Notes: generated by a model from the sequence alone, not told the origin. Numbered from the stretch's first letter, positions 10,316-19,125 are shown. The stretch: 64,000 bases of DNA from Pseudomonas sp. GM21 (GCF_000282215.1 NZ_AKJS01000005.1:56118-120117); one strand, 5' to 3'. Translations and numbers: made by a program.

Positions 10316-11782
10316 ATGAAATTCAAGGATCTTCGGGATTTCGTGCAGCAGCTTGAGCAGCGCGGAGAGTTGAAACGCATCCAGATCCCCGTCTCTCCAG
10401 TGCTGGAGATGACCGAAGTCTGTGATCGCACTCTGCGGGCGAAAGGCCCGGCGTTGCTGTTCGAAAACCCTACCGGCTACGATATTCCGGTGCTGGGCAA
10501 CCTGTTTGGCACTCCCGAGCGGGTCGCGATGGGCATGGGTGCCGAGGCAGTCAGTGAGCTGCGTGAGATAGGCAAGCTGCTGGCCTTCCTCAAAGAACCC
10601 GAGCCTCCGAAGGGCTTGAAAGACGCCTGGTCGAAGCTGCCGATCTTCCGCAAGATCATCGCCATGGCGCCGAAAGTCGTCAAAGACGCGGTTTGCCAGG
10701 AAGTGGTCATCGAAGGCGACGACGTCGACCTCGCCATGCTGCCGGTGCAGACCTGCTGGCCGGGCGACGTCGGCCCGCTGATCACCTGGGGCCTGACCGT
10801 CACCAAAGGTCCGAACAAGGATCGCCAGAACCTCGGCATCTACCGTCAGCAAGTGATCGGCCGCAACAAGGTCATCATGCGCTGGCTGAGTCACCGTGGC
10901 GGTGCGCTGGATTATCGCGAGTGGTGCGAGAAGCATCCTGGTCAGCCATTCCCTGTGTCCGTGGCGTTGGGCGCTGACCCGGCGACCATTCTCGGTGCCG
11001 TAACGCCGGTACCGGACAGTCTTTCCGAATACGCATTCGCCGGTCTGCTGCGCGGCAATCGCACCGAATTGGTGAAATGCCGTGGCAATGACTTGCAAGT
11101 CCCTGCCACTGCCGAGATCATCCTTGAAGGCGTGATCCATCCGGGTGAAATGGCCGACGAAGGTCCGTATGGCGACCACACCGGTTATTACAACGAAGTC
11201 GACAGCTTCCCGGTGTTCACCGTCGAGCGCATCACCCACCGGATCAAGCCGATCTACCACAGCACCTACACCGGCCGTCCACCGGATGAGCCGGCGATTC
11301 TCGGCGTGGCACTGAACGAAGTGTTCGTGCCGATCCTGCAAAAGCAATTCCCGGAAATCACTGACTTCTACCTGCCGCCGGAAGGCTGCTCGTACCGCAT
11401 GGCCATCGTGACCATGAAGAAGTCGTATCCGGGCCACGCCAAGCGGGTAATGCTCGGTGTCTGGTCGTTTTTGCGACAGTTCATGTACACCAAGTTCGTT
11501 ATCGTCACTGATGACGACATTAACGCGCGGGACTGGAACGACGTGATCTGGGCCATCACCACGCGCATGGATCCCAAGCGCGACACGGTGATGATCGACA
11601 ACACGCCGATTGACTACCTCGACTTCGCCTCGCCGGTCTCAGGCCTGGGATCGAAAATGGGGCTCGATGCCACACATAAATGGCCGGGCGAAACCACTCG
11701 CGAGTGGGGTCGGGTGATCGTCAAGGACGACGCCGTGACCCAACGGATCGATGCCATCTGGAATCAGTTAGGAATAGATTGA
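10316..11782 (+). CDS. ubiD: 4-hydroxy-3-polyprenylbenzoate decarboxylase
   Basis: A 488-residue UbiD decarboxylase of ubiquinone synthesis, using a prenylated flavin made by UbiX. Recognisable parts are the N-terminus [22 protein letters not shown], the segment [17 protein letters not shown] that contributes to cofactor binding, [16 protein letters not shown] around residue 285 with the catalytic-region glutamate, and [19 protein letters not shown] near the end. A GTG at 10304 would add four residues, but the AGGGGT at 10300-10305 fits the ATG at 10316 better. Its TGA overlaps the start of the next gene (TGATG), so the two are translationally coupled. Confidence 0.96.
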   Translation: MKFKDLRDFVQQLEQRGELKRIQIPVSPVLEMTEVCDRTLRAKGPALLFENPTGYDIPVLGNLFGTPERVAMGMGAEAVSELREIGKLLAFLKEPEPPKGLKDAWSKLPIFRKIIAMAPKVVKDAVCQEVVIEGDDVDLAMLPVQTCWPGDVGPLITWGLTVTKGPNKDRQNLGIYRQQVIGRNKVIMRWLSHRGGALDYREWCEKHPGQPFPVSVALGADPATILGAVTPVPDSLSEYAFAGLLRGNRTELVKCRGNDLQVPATAEIILEGVIHPGEMADEGPYGDHTGYYNEVDSFPVFTVERITHRIKPIYHSTYTGRPPDEPAILGVALNEVFVPILQKQFPEITDFYLPPEGCSYRMAIVTMKKSYPGHAKRVMLGVWSFLRQFMYTKFVIVTDDDINARDWNDVIWAITTRMDPKRDTVMIDNTPIDYLDFASPVSGLGSKMGLDATHKWPGETTREWGRVIVKDDAVTQRIDAIWNQLGID

Positions 11783-12750
11783 TGCGTGTAACCTTGCAGC
11801 CCTCCGGAGCAGTGCTTGAGATTCTGCCCGGCGAGCGGATTCTCGATGGTGCCCGCCGCCTGGGCTTTGAATGCCCGCAAAGCTGCCGCAATGGTAATTG
11901 CCATGTCTGCGCGGCGTTGCTGGTGGAAGGGCGGGTCGAACAAGCCGGTAATGTGCGCGACCATGGCGAGTTCTACACTTGCATAGCAGAGCCGCTGGAA
12001 GACTGCATCGTGCTGTGGGATGGCGTGCTCGCGCTGGGAGAACTACCGGTGCGCAGCGTGTCGTGTCAGGTCATTGAATGCAGGGACGTCGGCGGCGACA
12101 CCTGGCGCGTGCGCCTGCGCGCACCGGCCGGCAAGCCGCCGCGTTATCACGCGGGCCAGTACCTGATGATCGAGCGTGAAAGCGGCGAAAAATCCGCATT
12201 CTCTCTGGCGTCCGCCCCCCATGGCGGGCGTGACCTGGAAATCCATGTATTGGCGCGCGAAAGCAGTGCGTTAAACCTGATCAGCCAGCTTCAGCGCAAT
12301 CCGATGGTGCGAGTTGAACTGCCATTTGGCGATACCCATCTGGCGGAATTGCCGGACGGCCCACTGGTGTTGATCGCAGCAGGCACCGGCATGGGACAGA
12401 TCCACAGCCTGATCGAGCACTGCCGCGCCACGGGCTTCAAGTATCCGGTTCACCTGTACTGGGGCGTGCGCCGTCCTGAAGACTTTTACCAGATCGAGCA
12501 TTGGGATGAATGGCTGAAACTGCCTAATCTGTTCCTGCACAAGGTCGTCAGTGATCAATGCGGTTGGGAAGGGCGGTGCGGGATGCTGCACGAGGCGGTG
12601 TGTGAGGATTTCCCGGATCTGAGATCCTTGCATGTCTATGCCAGCGGCTCACCGGCCATGGTCTACGGCACGCTGGATGCGCTGGTTGAAGCCGGAATGG
12701 ATGCTCATCAGATGCGTGCGGATGTATTTGCGTACGCGCCGCGATCTTGA
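11782..12750 (+). CDS. 2Fe-2S ferredoxin / FAD-NAD(P)H reductase fusion
   Basis: A 322-residue electron-transfer flavoprotein often labelled CDP-6-deoxy-delta-3,4-glucoseen reductase. Residues 1-90 form a plant-type ferredoxin with the cysteine pattern C-x4-C-x2-C in SCRNGNCHVC and a fourth cysteine in FYTCIAEP. An FNR-like FAD domain follows (YHAGQYLMIERESGEKSAFSLASAP), then an NAD(P) domain (LVLIAAGTGMGQIHSLIEHC). The ATG overlaps the ubiD stop, and the pair is recalled as conserved in pseudomonads. That suggests a redox role tied to quinone or flavin metabolism rather than to deoxysugars, since no sugar genes are near. The partner and physiological substrate are unknown. Confidence 0.85.
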   Translation: MRVTLQPSGAVLEILPGERILDGARRLGFECPQSCRNGNCHVCAALLVEGRVEQAGNVRDHGEFYTCIAEPLEDCIVLWDGVLALGELPVRSVSCQVIECRDVGGDTWRVRLRAPAGKPPRYHAGQYLMIERESGEKSAFSLASAPHGGRDLEIHVLARESSALNLISQLQRNPMVRVELPFGDTHLAELPDGPLVLIAAGTGMGQIHSLIEHCRATGFKYPVHLYWGVRRPEDFYQIEHWDEWLKLPNLFLHKVVSDQCGWEGRCGMLHEAVCEDFPDLRSLHVYASGSPAMVYGTLDALVEAGMDAHQMRADVFAYAPRS

Positions 12751-12802
12751 TCCGCGATCTTGATCCGCAGTTTTATCCGATATAACTCCTCATATAGCCG
12801 AT

Positions 12803-12830
12803 CGGTATTTATAAACTTATATAAATACCG
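12803..12830. repeat. AT-rich inverted repeat upstream of chaC
   Basis: Arms CGGTATTTATA and TATAAATACCG, 11 bp each and exact, with a 6-base loop AACTTA. The surrounding 130 bases are far richer in A+T than the neighbouring genes. There is no T-run, so this looks more like an operator or regulatory structure than a terminator. Confidence 0.6.
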
Positions 12831-12844
12831 GTAGGTTATATTTG

Positions 12845-12894
12845 TTTAAGGCAATAATTTAATAACTGTGCCATGGCACCTAAATTGCCTTAAA
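12845..12894. repeat. Nested palindrome upstream of chaC
   Basis: Outer arms TTTAAGGCAAT and ATTGCCTTAAA, 11 bp each and exact, enclose the perfect 12-mer palindrome GTGCCATGGCAC (12868-12879). It sits about 80 bases before the ATG of the ChaC-like gene. It may bind a dimeric regulator or form an RNA structure in the leader; the function is not known. Confidence 0.6.
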
Positions 12895-12971
12895 ACTTAT
12901 GTGCCTTATTGTTACAGCGGTGCGTTCTATTAAGTAATTCACTACCCGCGGGGAGCTGAACGCTAATCGCC

Positions 12972-13643
12972 ATGAGCGCCATTGAATCCGCTTTTATGAA
13001 TCCGGCTTATCCTCCTCAACTCGACTTGGGGCCGCAGCTTACGCACGAGCAGTTGCTCGGCTCGATGCAGTCGACCATGGCGCGCCACAAGGGCGGGCCT
13101 GTCTGGTTGTTCGCTTACGGTTCATTGATCTGGCGTCCAGAGTGCACGGCGGTAGAGCGTGTTCGCGGTCGGGTGCATGGTTACCATCGCGGTTTGTACC
13201 TGTGGTCTCACGAGCATCGCGGCACACCTGAAATGCCTGGCCTGGTGTTTGGTCTGGATCGTGGCGGCTCTTGCAGCGGTTTCGCTTATCGTTTGCCCGA
13301 AGAACAACTTGAATCCTCGCTTTACGCGCTGTGGCAGCGCGAAATGCCAGTCCCCTCCTATCGGCCACACTGGCTCAACTGCCGTCTCGAAGACGGAAAC
13401 CAGGTTCAGGCATTGGGGTTTGTCCTGGAGCGGCACCTGCCCAGCTATGCCGGCAACTTGCCGGATCATGTGCTGAGCCAGGTGTTCGAAAGTGCTAGCG
13501 GGCGATACGGCAGCACTCGCGATTATGTCGAGCAAACGGCGCACGCCCTGCGTAGCCACGCCATGCCAGACCGAAATCTGGAGGCGCGGCTCAAGCGCTG
13601 CAAATCAAAGTCTGATCAGGCGATCGCTGCTTCGCGGGTCTGA
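12972..13643 (+). CDS. ChaC-like gamma-glutamylcyclotransferase
   Basis: A 223-residue member of the ChaC family, which cleaves glutathione to 5-oxoproline and Cys-Gly in the cytoplasm. The substrate-binding signature [11 protein letters not shown] is near residues 44-54, followed by [23 protein letters not shown] and the helix region [19 protein letters not shown] that should contain the catalytic glutamate. The tail [20 protein letters not shown] is also typical. Its 3' end overlaps the convergent glpT by 28 bases. The region before it has two strong palindromes and may carry its regulation. Confidence 0.9.
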   Translation: MSAIESAFMNPAYPPQLDLGPQLTHEQLLGSMQSTMARHKGGPVWLFAYGSLIWRPECTAVERVRGRVHGYHRGLYLWSHEHRGTPEMPGLVFGLDRGGSCSGFAYRLPEEQLESSLYALWQREMPVPSYRPHWLNCRLEDGNQVQALGFVLERHLPSYAGNLPDHVLSQVFESASGRYGSTRDYVEQTAHALRSHAMPDRNLEARLKRCKSKSDQAIAASRV

Positions 13644-14968
13644 CTGGCGGTTTGTTTGTGCCCCAGTGTGGGGGCAAGAAATGCCATCGCCAGCAAACAA
13701 GCGGCGACCAACAGAATGAAACCGCCATCCCAGCCAAAATAGTCCACGGTGTAGCCCATCAGGGCGCTGGCCGCGACTGAACCACCCAGATAACCAAACA
13801 GGCCGGTAAAACCAGCAGCCGTCCCTGCGGCTTTCTTCGGCACCAGTTCCAGCGCTTGCAAGCCGACCAGCATCACCGGGCCATAGATCAGGAAGCCAAT
13901 CGCGAACAGCGAGATCATGTCGACCATCGGGTTGCCCGGCGGATTCAGCCAGTACACGATCGTTGCAACAGTCACCAGTGCCATGAACACCATGCCGGTC
14001 AGTCCACGGTTGCCGCGGAAGATCTTGTCCGACATCCAGCCGCACAACAATGTGCCGGGAATGCCTGCCCACTCATACAGGAAGTAAGCCCACGACGTCT
14101 TGTCGAAATCGAAGTGCTTGACCTCTTTGAGGTAGGTCGGCGCCCAGTCCAGGATGCCGTAGCGCAGCAGGTAGACGAAGACGTTTGCCAGGGCGATGAA
14201 CCAGAGCATTTTGTTGCGCAGCACGTATTTGACGAAAATGTCCTTGGCGCTGAATTCCTCTTCGTGGCTGGCGTCGTAGCCTTCCGGATAATCGTTTTTG
14301 TATTTCTCAATGGGCGGCAGGCCGTTCGATTGCGGTGTATCGCGCATCACAATGAAAGCAAACACGGCCACCAGCAGCGCCACAGCGGCCGGTACGTAGA
14401 ACTTGCTGTGCCAGTCGTTGAACCAGCCCATGCCGAGAATCGCCAGCGGGCCGATCAAACCACCGCCAACGTTATGCGCGGTGTTCCATACCGATACCAC
14501 CTGACCGCGTTCTTTCTGCGACCACCAATGCACCATGGTTCGTCCGCTAGGCGGCCAACCCATGCCTTGCGCCCAGCCGTTGATGAACAACAGGATGAAC
14601 ATCATGGTCACGCTGGACGTTGCCCACGGTGCGAAACCGAACACGAACATTACTCCGGCGGAGACCACCAGGCCAAAAGGCAGGAAGTAACGCGGGTTGG
14701 AGCGGTCGGACACGATGCCCATCAGAAACTTGGACAGACCATAGGCGATGGCAATTGCCGACATGGCCACGCCCAGCTGACCCTTTGTGTAGCCTTGGGC
14801 AATCAGGTCCGGGAACGCGAGGGTGAAGTTCTTGCGCAGCAGGTAATAACCCGCATACCCAATGAAAATCCCGGCGAAAATCTGCCAGCGAAGGCGTTTG
14901 TAGGTGTCGTCTATTTTTTCTTCAGGCAAAGGAGCCTGATGTGCGGCAGGGCGAAAGAAAGCAAACAT
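13616..14968 (-). CDS. glpT: Glycerol-3-phosphate:phosphate antiporter
   Basis: A 450-residue major-facilitator protein with twelve membrane segments. [19 protein letters not shown] (about residues 38-56) and [22 protein letters not shown] (about 268-289) contain the two arginines that bind phosphate in Glp[13 protein letters not shown] and [10 protein letters not shown] are further family motifs. It imports glycerol-3-phosphate across the inner membrane in exchange for phosphate. It stands alone, with two GlpR-like operators upstream, so repression relieved by glycerol-3-phosphate is likely. Its 3' end overlaps the convergent ChaC-like gene by 28 bases. Confidence 0.95.
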   Translation of the reverse strand: MFAFFRPAAHQAPLPEEKIDDTYKRLRWQIFAGIFIGYAGYYLLRKNFTLAFPDLIAQGYTKGQLGVAMSAIAIAYGLSKFLMGIVSDRSNPRYFLPFGLVVSAGVMFVFGFAPWATSSVTMMFILLFINGWAQGMGWPPSGRTMVHWWSQKERGQVVSVWNTAHNVGGGLIGPLAILGMGWFNDWHSKFYVPAAVALLVAVFAFIVMRDTPQSNGLPPIEKYKNDYPEGYDASHEEEFSAKDIFVKYVLRNKMLWFIALANVFVYLLRYGILDWAPTYLKEVKHFDFDKTSWAYFLYEWAGIPGTLLCGWMSDKIFRGNRGLTGMVFMALVTVATIVYWLNPPGNPMVDMISLFAIGFLIYGPVMLVGLQALELVPKKAAGTAAGFTGLFGYLGGSVAASALMGYTVDYFGWDGGFILLVAACLLAMAFLAPTLGHKQTASQTREAAIA

Positions 14969-15014
14969 TCAAGAGCTCCAGATTTCTTGTTTTGACTGCG
15001 GATGCGAATGTTAC

Positions 15015-15032
15015 AGTTTCGTTACCGAAAAT
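15015..15032. promoter_or_regulatory. Candidate GlpR operator 1 (glpT)
   Basis: On the minus strand ATTTTCGGTAACGAAACT, close to the GlpR operator core TTCGWTAWCGAA as known from E. coli. It lies 47 bases upstream of the glpT start codon, where it could overlap the promoter. Confidence 0.6.
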
Positions 15033-15076
15033 AGCACCGGTTCGCATTGGCAAAAAAGCGGAAATGTGGGTAATTG

Positions 15077-15096
15077 TTTGTTCCTTTACGAACATG
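15077..15096. promoter_or_regulatory. Candidate GlpR operator 2 (glpT)
   Basis: On the minus strand CATGTTCGTAAAGGAACAAA, matching most positions of the GlpR consensus WATGTTCGWTAWCGAACATW. Its centre is about 62 bases upstream of operator 1, roughly six helical turns, suiting cooperative binding. Confidence 0.6.
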
Positions 15097-15295
15097 TCGT
15101 ACAGGCATAAGTGAAGGGCGGTGTGGGAAACGTCTTGCGCAGCTTTAAACGACGCATTTCAGTCCGGGGCAGGACGAGGCTTTGGGAAATTTCCTGCGTT
15201 GGATTGGGATGCGACGGCGTTCTGTTTCAGGTTAATGAGCCTTAACCTTTTTGCTGGTACCGGGTTTGGTATTTCAGCGGCGAAGGGGAGGGGTT

Positions 15296-15910
15296 ATGCG
15301 GTGGTTGGTGTTTGCGATTTTGTTGGTTGCGACTGTCGGTGTGTGGGCTGGTGAGGTGGTATTGACTCCCGAACACAATCCGAAGCCGTTATATCCCCGC
15401 GAGCTATTTAGAAAAGGGGTTACAGGAGCGGTCCGGGTCAGTTTTACGGTGTATGCCGATGGCTCGGTCAGCAAAGTACGCATTTTGCAAAGCGACCATC
15501 CTGATCTGGCGGAAGCGAGCCGCAACGCCATTGAGCAGTGGCGCTTCAAAGCGTGGACAGTCGAAGGCGATCTGCCCTCAGAGATGGAAGTGACTGCCCC
15601 AATGGTTTTCAGGCTGGATCACGATATGCCCATACATGCGAACCAATGGCTGAAACAGTTGAAGTGCCGTGACTTCAACGAAATGTTGGCCGATTTTCCG
15701 GAGTCCGCGTGGGTCGACGCAGTGGTGTTTGACTACACTCGTGCTTATCTGTCGAACGTCTTCAATGCGACACAGTTGCAGAATGAGCCGCGCTTGGCGT
15801 TGATTGCCACGTTGAACAAGCGGGTGCCGAACATCGTCAGGGAGTGCCGGGCGAGTCCGGTTCGCAAGTACGTGAATCTGTTGCCGGAGGATGTTCGGAA
15901 GTTGTTTTAA
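15296..15910 (+). CDS. Signal-peptide protein with TonB C-terminal domain
   Basis: A 204-residue protein with N-terminal signal MRWLVFAILLVATVGVWA. A TonB C-terminal fold follows: NPKPLYPRELFRKGVTGAVRVSFTVYADGSVSKVRILQSDHPDLAEASRNAIEQWRFKAW has the YP..A...GI.G.V.V.F.V...G.V pattern of energy transducers. Unlike TonB it has no proline-rich linker, and about 85 residues of unknown fold follow the domain. GGGGAGGGG ahead of the ATG at 15296 decides the start. There are no exbBD or receptor genes beside it, so a role in receptor energising is doubtful; it may be a stand-alone periplasmic protein. Confidence 0.75.
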   Translation: MRWLVFAILLVATVGVWAGEVVLTPEHNPKPLYPRELFRKGVTGAVRVSFTVYADGSVSKVRILQSDHPDLAEASRNAIEQWRFKAWTVEGDLPSEMEVTAPMVFRLDHDMPIHANQWLKQLKCRDFNEMLADFPESAWVDAVVFDYTRAYLSNVFNATQLQNEPRLALIATLNKRVPNIVRECRASPVRKYVNLLPEDVRKLF

Positions 15911-15920
15911 CCCCCGCCAA

Positions 15921-15952
15921 TAAAAATGCGGTCTGGGACTATCCAGACCGCA
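15921..15952 (-). terminator. Terminator after the quinone oxidoreductase gene
   Basis: Inverted repeat TGCGGTCTGG / CCAGACCGCA (15927-15936 and 15943-15952). On the minus strand it is followed by ATTTTTA, so it ends transcription of the gene at 15962-16939. Confidence 0.8.
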
Positions 15953-15961
15953 CCTTCACGC

Positions 15962-16939
15962 TCAGCGAACCTGAACCACCACTTTCCCGACCGCCTTGCG
16001 CTGGCCAAGATCATTGATCGCCTGCGCCGCATTGCTCAGCGGATATACCTGCGATACCAGCGGCTTCAACTTGCCCTCGGCAAACCAGCCAAACAGTTGC
16101 TGGAAGTTCGCCGCGTTGTCTTGCGGCTGGCGTTGGGCAAAGGAACCCCAGAACACACCGACGACGGCGGCACCTTTGAGTAGCGCCAGGTTTACCGGAA
16201 ATTCCGGAATGCGTCCGCTGGCAAAGCCGACCACCAGCAGGCGGCCGTTCCAGGCGATGGCGCGCACGGCCTGGTCAAACAGGTCACCGCCGACCGGGTC
16301 GTAGATCACGTCGGCGCCCTGGCCGTCGGTCATGCGCTTGATCTCGTCCTTGAGGCTGGTTTCGCTGTAGTTGATCAGCTCATCGGCGCCGGCAGCCTTG
16401 GCCACCGCAAGTTTTTCGGCGCTACTGGCGGCGGCGATCACGCGGGCGCCCATGGCTTTGCCGATTTCCACGGCGGCCAGACCCACGCCGCCGGAAGCAC
16501 CGAGCACCAGCAAGGTTTCGCCGGGTTGCAGGTTTGCCCGCTGCTTGAGGGCATGCATCGAGGTGCCGTAGGTCATGCTGAAAGCGGCGGCGGTGTTGAA
16601 GTCCATCGAGGGTGGGATCGGCAGCACGTTATAGCCTGGCACGGCGATCTGTTCGGCGAAGCTGCCCCAGCCGGTCAGGGCCATGACACGGTCACCGACC
16701 TTCAGATGGCTGACCTTTTCGCCCACGGCACTGACCACGCCAGCCGCTTCACCGCCCGGGGAAAACGGAAAGGGTGGCTTGAACTGGTATTTGCCCTCGA
16801 TGATCAGCGTGTCCGGGAAATTCACCCCGGCAGCGTGCACGTCCAGCAGGATTTCATTCTTCTTGGCAACAGGACTGGCGACGTCTTCCAGCACCAGCGA
16901 TTCGGCAGGGCCGAAGGCTTTGCACAGCACGGCTTTCAT
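15962..16939 (-). CDS. Zinc-independent NADPH:quinone oxidoreductase (MDR family)
   Basis: A 325-residue medium-chain dehydrogenase/reductase of the Qor type. The N-terminal GroES-like domain includes AAGVNFPDTLIIEGKYQFKPPFPFSPGGEAAGVVSAVG, and the Rossmann domain has LVLGASGGVGLAAVEIGKAMGARVIAAASS for the dinucleotide. The cysteine and histidine zinc ligands of alcohol dehydrogenases are absent. It may reduce quinones or enones in the cytoplasm; the substrate is not evident. It is monocistronic with its own terminator. Confidence 0.88.
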   Translation of the reverse strand: MKAVLCKAFGPAESLVLEDVASPVAKKNEILLDVHAAGVNFPDTLIIEGKYQFKPPFPFSPGGEAAGVVSAVGEKVSHLKVGDRVMALTGWGSFAEQIAVPGYNVLPIPPSMDFNTAAAFSMTYGTSMHALKQRANLQPGETLLVLGASGGVGLAAVEIGKAMGARVIAAASSAEKLAVAKAAGADELINYSETSLKDEIKRMTDGQGADVIYDPVGGDLFDQAVRAIAWNGRLLVVGFASGRIPEFPVNLALLKGAAVVGVFWGSFAQRQPQDNAANFQQLFGWFAEGKLKPLVSQVYPLSNAAQAINDLGQRKAVGKVVVQVR

Positions 16940-17089
16940 CAGGGCTATTCCTTTGGGAGTGATGGCCGATAAGTGTAGGTGTGTGAGTCATTGGGTCAAC
17001 GAGCATGCCCGACCCTGATAGTCAGCCATAAGCTTGTGTTTGAGCGGCGGGTCGTTATGCTTGGCCGCAAACCGGATAAGGAGCGAATT

Positions 17090-17497
17090 GTGAAAGCGTG
17101 GATCATGTTGTTGCTGGCCCTGTCTCTGCCTGTGGCAGCGATGGCCGAAGAAGCCAAAGAAGGTGAAGCTCCGAAGGTCAATTACATCACCCTCAGCCCG
17201 CCATTCGTGGGCAACTACGGGCTGGACGGTACGCCCAGGCTCAAGGTCTACAAGGCTGATGTGGCCTTGCGCGTGACCGGTGAGGATGCCGCCAAAGCGG
17301 TGAAAGCCAACGAGCCGCTGATCCGTAATCAGCTGGTGGCGTTGTTTGCTCAGCAGACGACCGAAACGATGAGCAACGTCGACGCCAAGGAAAAGCTGCG
17401 TCAGGAGGCGTTGAAGCAGACTCAGCAGGTGATGAACGACGAAACCGGCAAGCCTGTGGTTGAGGATTTGTTGTTCAACAACCTGATCATTCAATAA
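17090..17497 (+). CDS. FliL-like flagellar basal-body-associated protein
   Basis: A 135-residue exported or membrane-anchored protein. A hydrophobic N-terminus (KAWIMLLLALSLPVAAMAEE) is followed by the FliL-type core: YITLSPPFVGNYGLDGTPRLKVYKADVALRVTGEDAAKAVKANEPLIRNQLVALFAQQT, and the end VVEDLLFNNLIIQ. The GTG at 17090 is preferred over the ATG at 17057 because AAGGAG lies seven bases before it and the signal then starts properly. It lies away from flagellar genes; a homologue in this neighbourhood is recalled in P. aeruginosa. It could be a paralogue of FliL with a separate role. Confidence 0.75.
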   Translation: MKAWIMLLLALSLPVAAMAEEAKEGEAPKVNYITLSPPFVGNYGLDGTPRLKVYKADVALRVTGEDAAKAVKANEPLIRNQLVALFAQQTTETMSNVDAKEKLRQEALKQTQQVMNDETGKPVVEDLLFNNLIIQ

Positions 17498-17521
17498 GAC
17501 TTCTGTTGTCTGATCCGGCCT

Positions 17522-17614
17522 CATCGCGGGCAAGTCGAATCGTCGCACCGCCGCTCCCACAGGGGATCTTCAGTGAATGCAGGTCCAGTGTGGGAGCGAG
17601 CCTGCTCGCGATAG
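17522..17614. repeat. REP pair, one half degenerate
   Basis: A half-element CATCGCGGGCAAG...CGCTCCCACAGG with an odd insertion in its stem, then a good half GTGTGGGAGCGAGCCTGCTC, in inverted orientation. It lies between two convergent genes. Confidence 0.75.
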
Positions 17615-17637
17615 CATTCGTGCAGCAGCTACAAGGC

Positions 17638-18090
17638 TCAAGGCTTGAGCGCGATAACCGCCGCCCACTGCTCCGCCGTGACAGGCATCACCGACAACCG
17701 CGAGCCCTTCTGCACCAATGGCATCTGCGCCAACGCCGTCTGCTGCTTCAAATAATCCAGCTTCAACACCTTCGCGAATGTCTCGACATGCGCAACATCA
17801 ATCGCGCTCCAGGCGTTTTTGTCTGCCGTGGCCTTTGGATCGTAGTAATGACTCTCCGGCTCCAGCGCCGTCGGGTCCGGGTACGCCGCTTCGATAATTT
17901 TTCCAATCCCGGCAATTCCCGGCTCCGGGCAGCTGGAGTGATAGAAGAAAAACTCGTCGCCCACCGCCATGGACCGCAAAAAATTACGCGCCTGATAGTT
18001 GCGAACCCCGTCCCAGCGCGCTCGGCCAAGCTTCTCCAGGCCTTTGATCGAGAGTTCGTCGGGCTCGGATTTCATCAGCCAATAGGCCAT
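17638..18090 (-). CDS. EVE-domain protein
   Basis: A 150-residue protein made of one EVE domain, a PUA-like fold that binds modified bases in DNA or RNA. Family motifs are MAYWLMKSEPDELSI, RWDGVRNYQARNFLRSMAVGDEFFFYHSS and the end VMPVTAEQWAAVIAL. In stand-alone form it is widespread in proteobacteria and usually sits, as here, near fau and zapA. The biological role is not settled. No restriction or methylase genes are near, so a defence role is not supported by context. Confidence 0.9.
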   Translation of the reverse strand: MAYWLMKSEPDELSIKGLEKLGRARWDGVRNYQARNFLRSMAVGDEFFFYHSSCPEPGIAGIGKIIEAAYPDPTALEPESHYYDPKATADKNAWSAIDVAHVETFAKVLKLDYLKQQTALAQMPLVQKGSRLSVMPVTAEQWAAVIALKP

Positions 18091-18290
18091 GTTTTTTGCT
18101 CCTTGCGAGATCAGTGGAGAGGTTGTGAGGCCATTTTATGACAAACCGACAGTCGGTTGACGTCAACGTTTGCGTGTCAGATCACGTTGTCGCAAAATGC
18201 CGGCCTTCTTAGCTTGACGCTGCTGCACGGCCTACACCTACAACGGAACCGCTGCTGTCATCGTGTTGATGTGCCTTTGGGGGGCAATCG

Positions 18291-18443
18291 ATGAAACGCA
18301 AACCGGATTTACTATGGATTCTGGTCATTTTGTTCGGCCTCGGCGTCGTAACCACCGGTTATGCCCAAAGCCTGTGGAACAACAAGACTGACGCGCCAAT
18401 CGAAATCGCCCAGCAACAGCAGCCGTCGGCATTTAAACGCTAA
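18291..18443 (+). CDS. Small single-pass membrane protein, 50 residues
   Basis: Starting MKRKPDLLWILVILFGLGVV and ending QQQQPSAFKR. One hydrophobic segment (residues 7-23) follows a basic start, and the tail is polar and glutamine-rich. GGGGGG lies six bases before the ATG, giving a clear ribosome site. The residues TTGYAQSLW after the membrane segment would be periplasmic if the basic end stays inside. It converges on fau. I do not recognise a named family; similar short proteins are recalled as 'hypothetical' in other pseudomonads. Function unknown. Confidence 0.7.
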   Translation: MKRKPDLLWILVILFGLGVVTTGYAQSLWNNKTDAPIEIAQQQQPSAFKR

Positions 18444-18478
18444 ACCTGTCTTTTGGACGCCGCTGATTGCAGTGGCGT

Positions 18479-19084
18479 CTAGCCTGCGAAATACCACGCC
18501 TTGTCTGTCACCGTTCCTTGCAGCGGTACATCCCAGCTCGCCTGAGCCAAGCGTTCGACTTTCTGACACTCATGGGCCAGTCCCAGCAGCGTAGGTTTGC
18601 GCCAGGTTTTGCGGCGCGCCAGGTAGGCCAGGCTACGGTCGTAAAAACCGCCGCCCATTCCGAGCCGCCCGCCGACATCGTCAAATCCAACCAATGGCAA
18701 CAGCACGAGATCCAGCGCCCAAACCTTGCGTTGCCGGGCAAGATTGGCCCGAGGTTCGAGAATACGAAAACGGTTGGGTTTGAGTTTTTCGCCGGGACGA
18801 ATTCGCTGGAACACCATTTTGGTTCGCGGCCAGGCACTGAGCACCGGCAGATACGTCGCCTTGCCCCGGCGCTGAGCGGCACGCAGCAGTACGCGCGGGT
18901 CGATTTCACCGTCGGTCGGCAGGTACAGGGAGATGTGTCTGGCACGGCGGAACAACGGCTGCTGGGCCAGTTGCTTGTACAGCCCGCGAGCAGCCTGGCG
19001 CTGCTGACTGGGAGTCAGTGCGCGGCGGGCCTTGCGTAGCATGCGTCGAAGTTGCGGGCGTGGAAGCAGCGCAGGTTCGGTCAT
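18479..19084 (-). CDS. fau: 5-formyltetrahydrofolate cyclo-ligase
   Basis: A 201-residue enzyme that converts 5-formyl-THF to 5,10-methenyl-THF with ATP. Typical segments are the basic N-terminus RPQLRRMLRKARRALTPSQQ, YLPTDGEIDPR, PLVGFDDVGGRLGMGGGFYDRSLA (the ATP/substrate loop near residues 130-153) and the final LGLAHECQKV. It lies just downstream of the 6S RNA gene on the same strand, the ssrS-ygfA arrangement conserved in gamma-proteobacteria. A hairpin between the two allows separate or processed transcripts. Confidence 0.93.
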   Translation of the reverse strand: MTEPALLPRPQLRRMLRKARRALTPSQQRQAARGLYKQLAQQPLFRRARHISLYLPTDGEIDPRVLLRAAQRRGKATYLPVLSAWPRTKMVFQRIRPGEKLKPNRFRILEPRANLARQRKVWALDLVLLPLVGFDDVGGRLGMGGGFYDRSLAYLARRKTWRKPTLLGLAHECQKVERLAQASWDVPLQGTVTDKAWYFAG

Positions 19085-19125
19085 GGATTCAGGCTTCGAC
19101 AGGACGAGTACGTAAAGCGTACCCG

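Larger units (their letters stand above)
14969..15295. other. Intergenic region between glpT and the TonB-C protein gene
   Basis: This 327-base divergent gap holds the two GlpR-like sites on the glpT side. On the other side is a very strong ribosome site (GGGGAGGGG) just before the ATG at 15296. No RNA gene or further convincing reading frame is seen. Confidence 0.6.

Noticed and set aside
17638..18090. EVE protein as part of a modified-base restriction or defence system
   Set aside because: No methylase, nuclease or other defence gene is nearby; the gene sits in the conserved housekeeping block next to fau and zapA.
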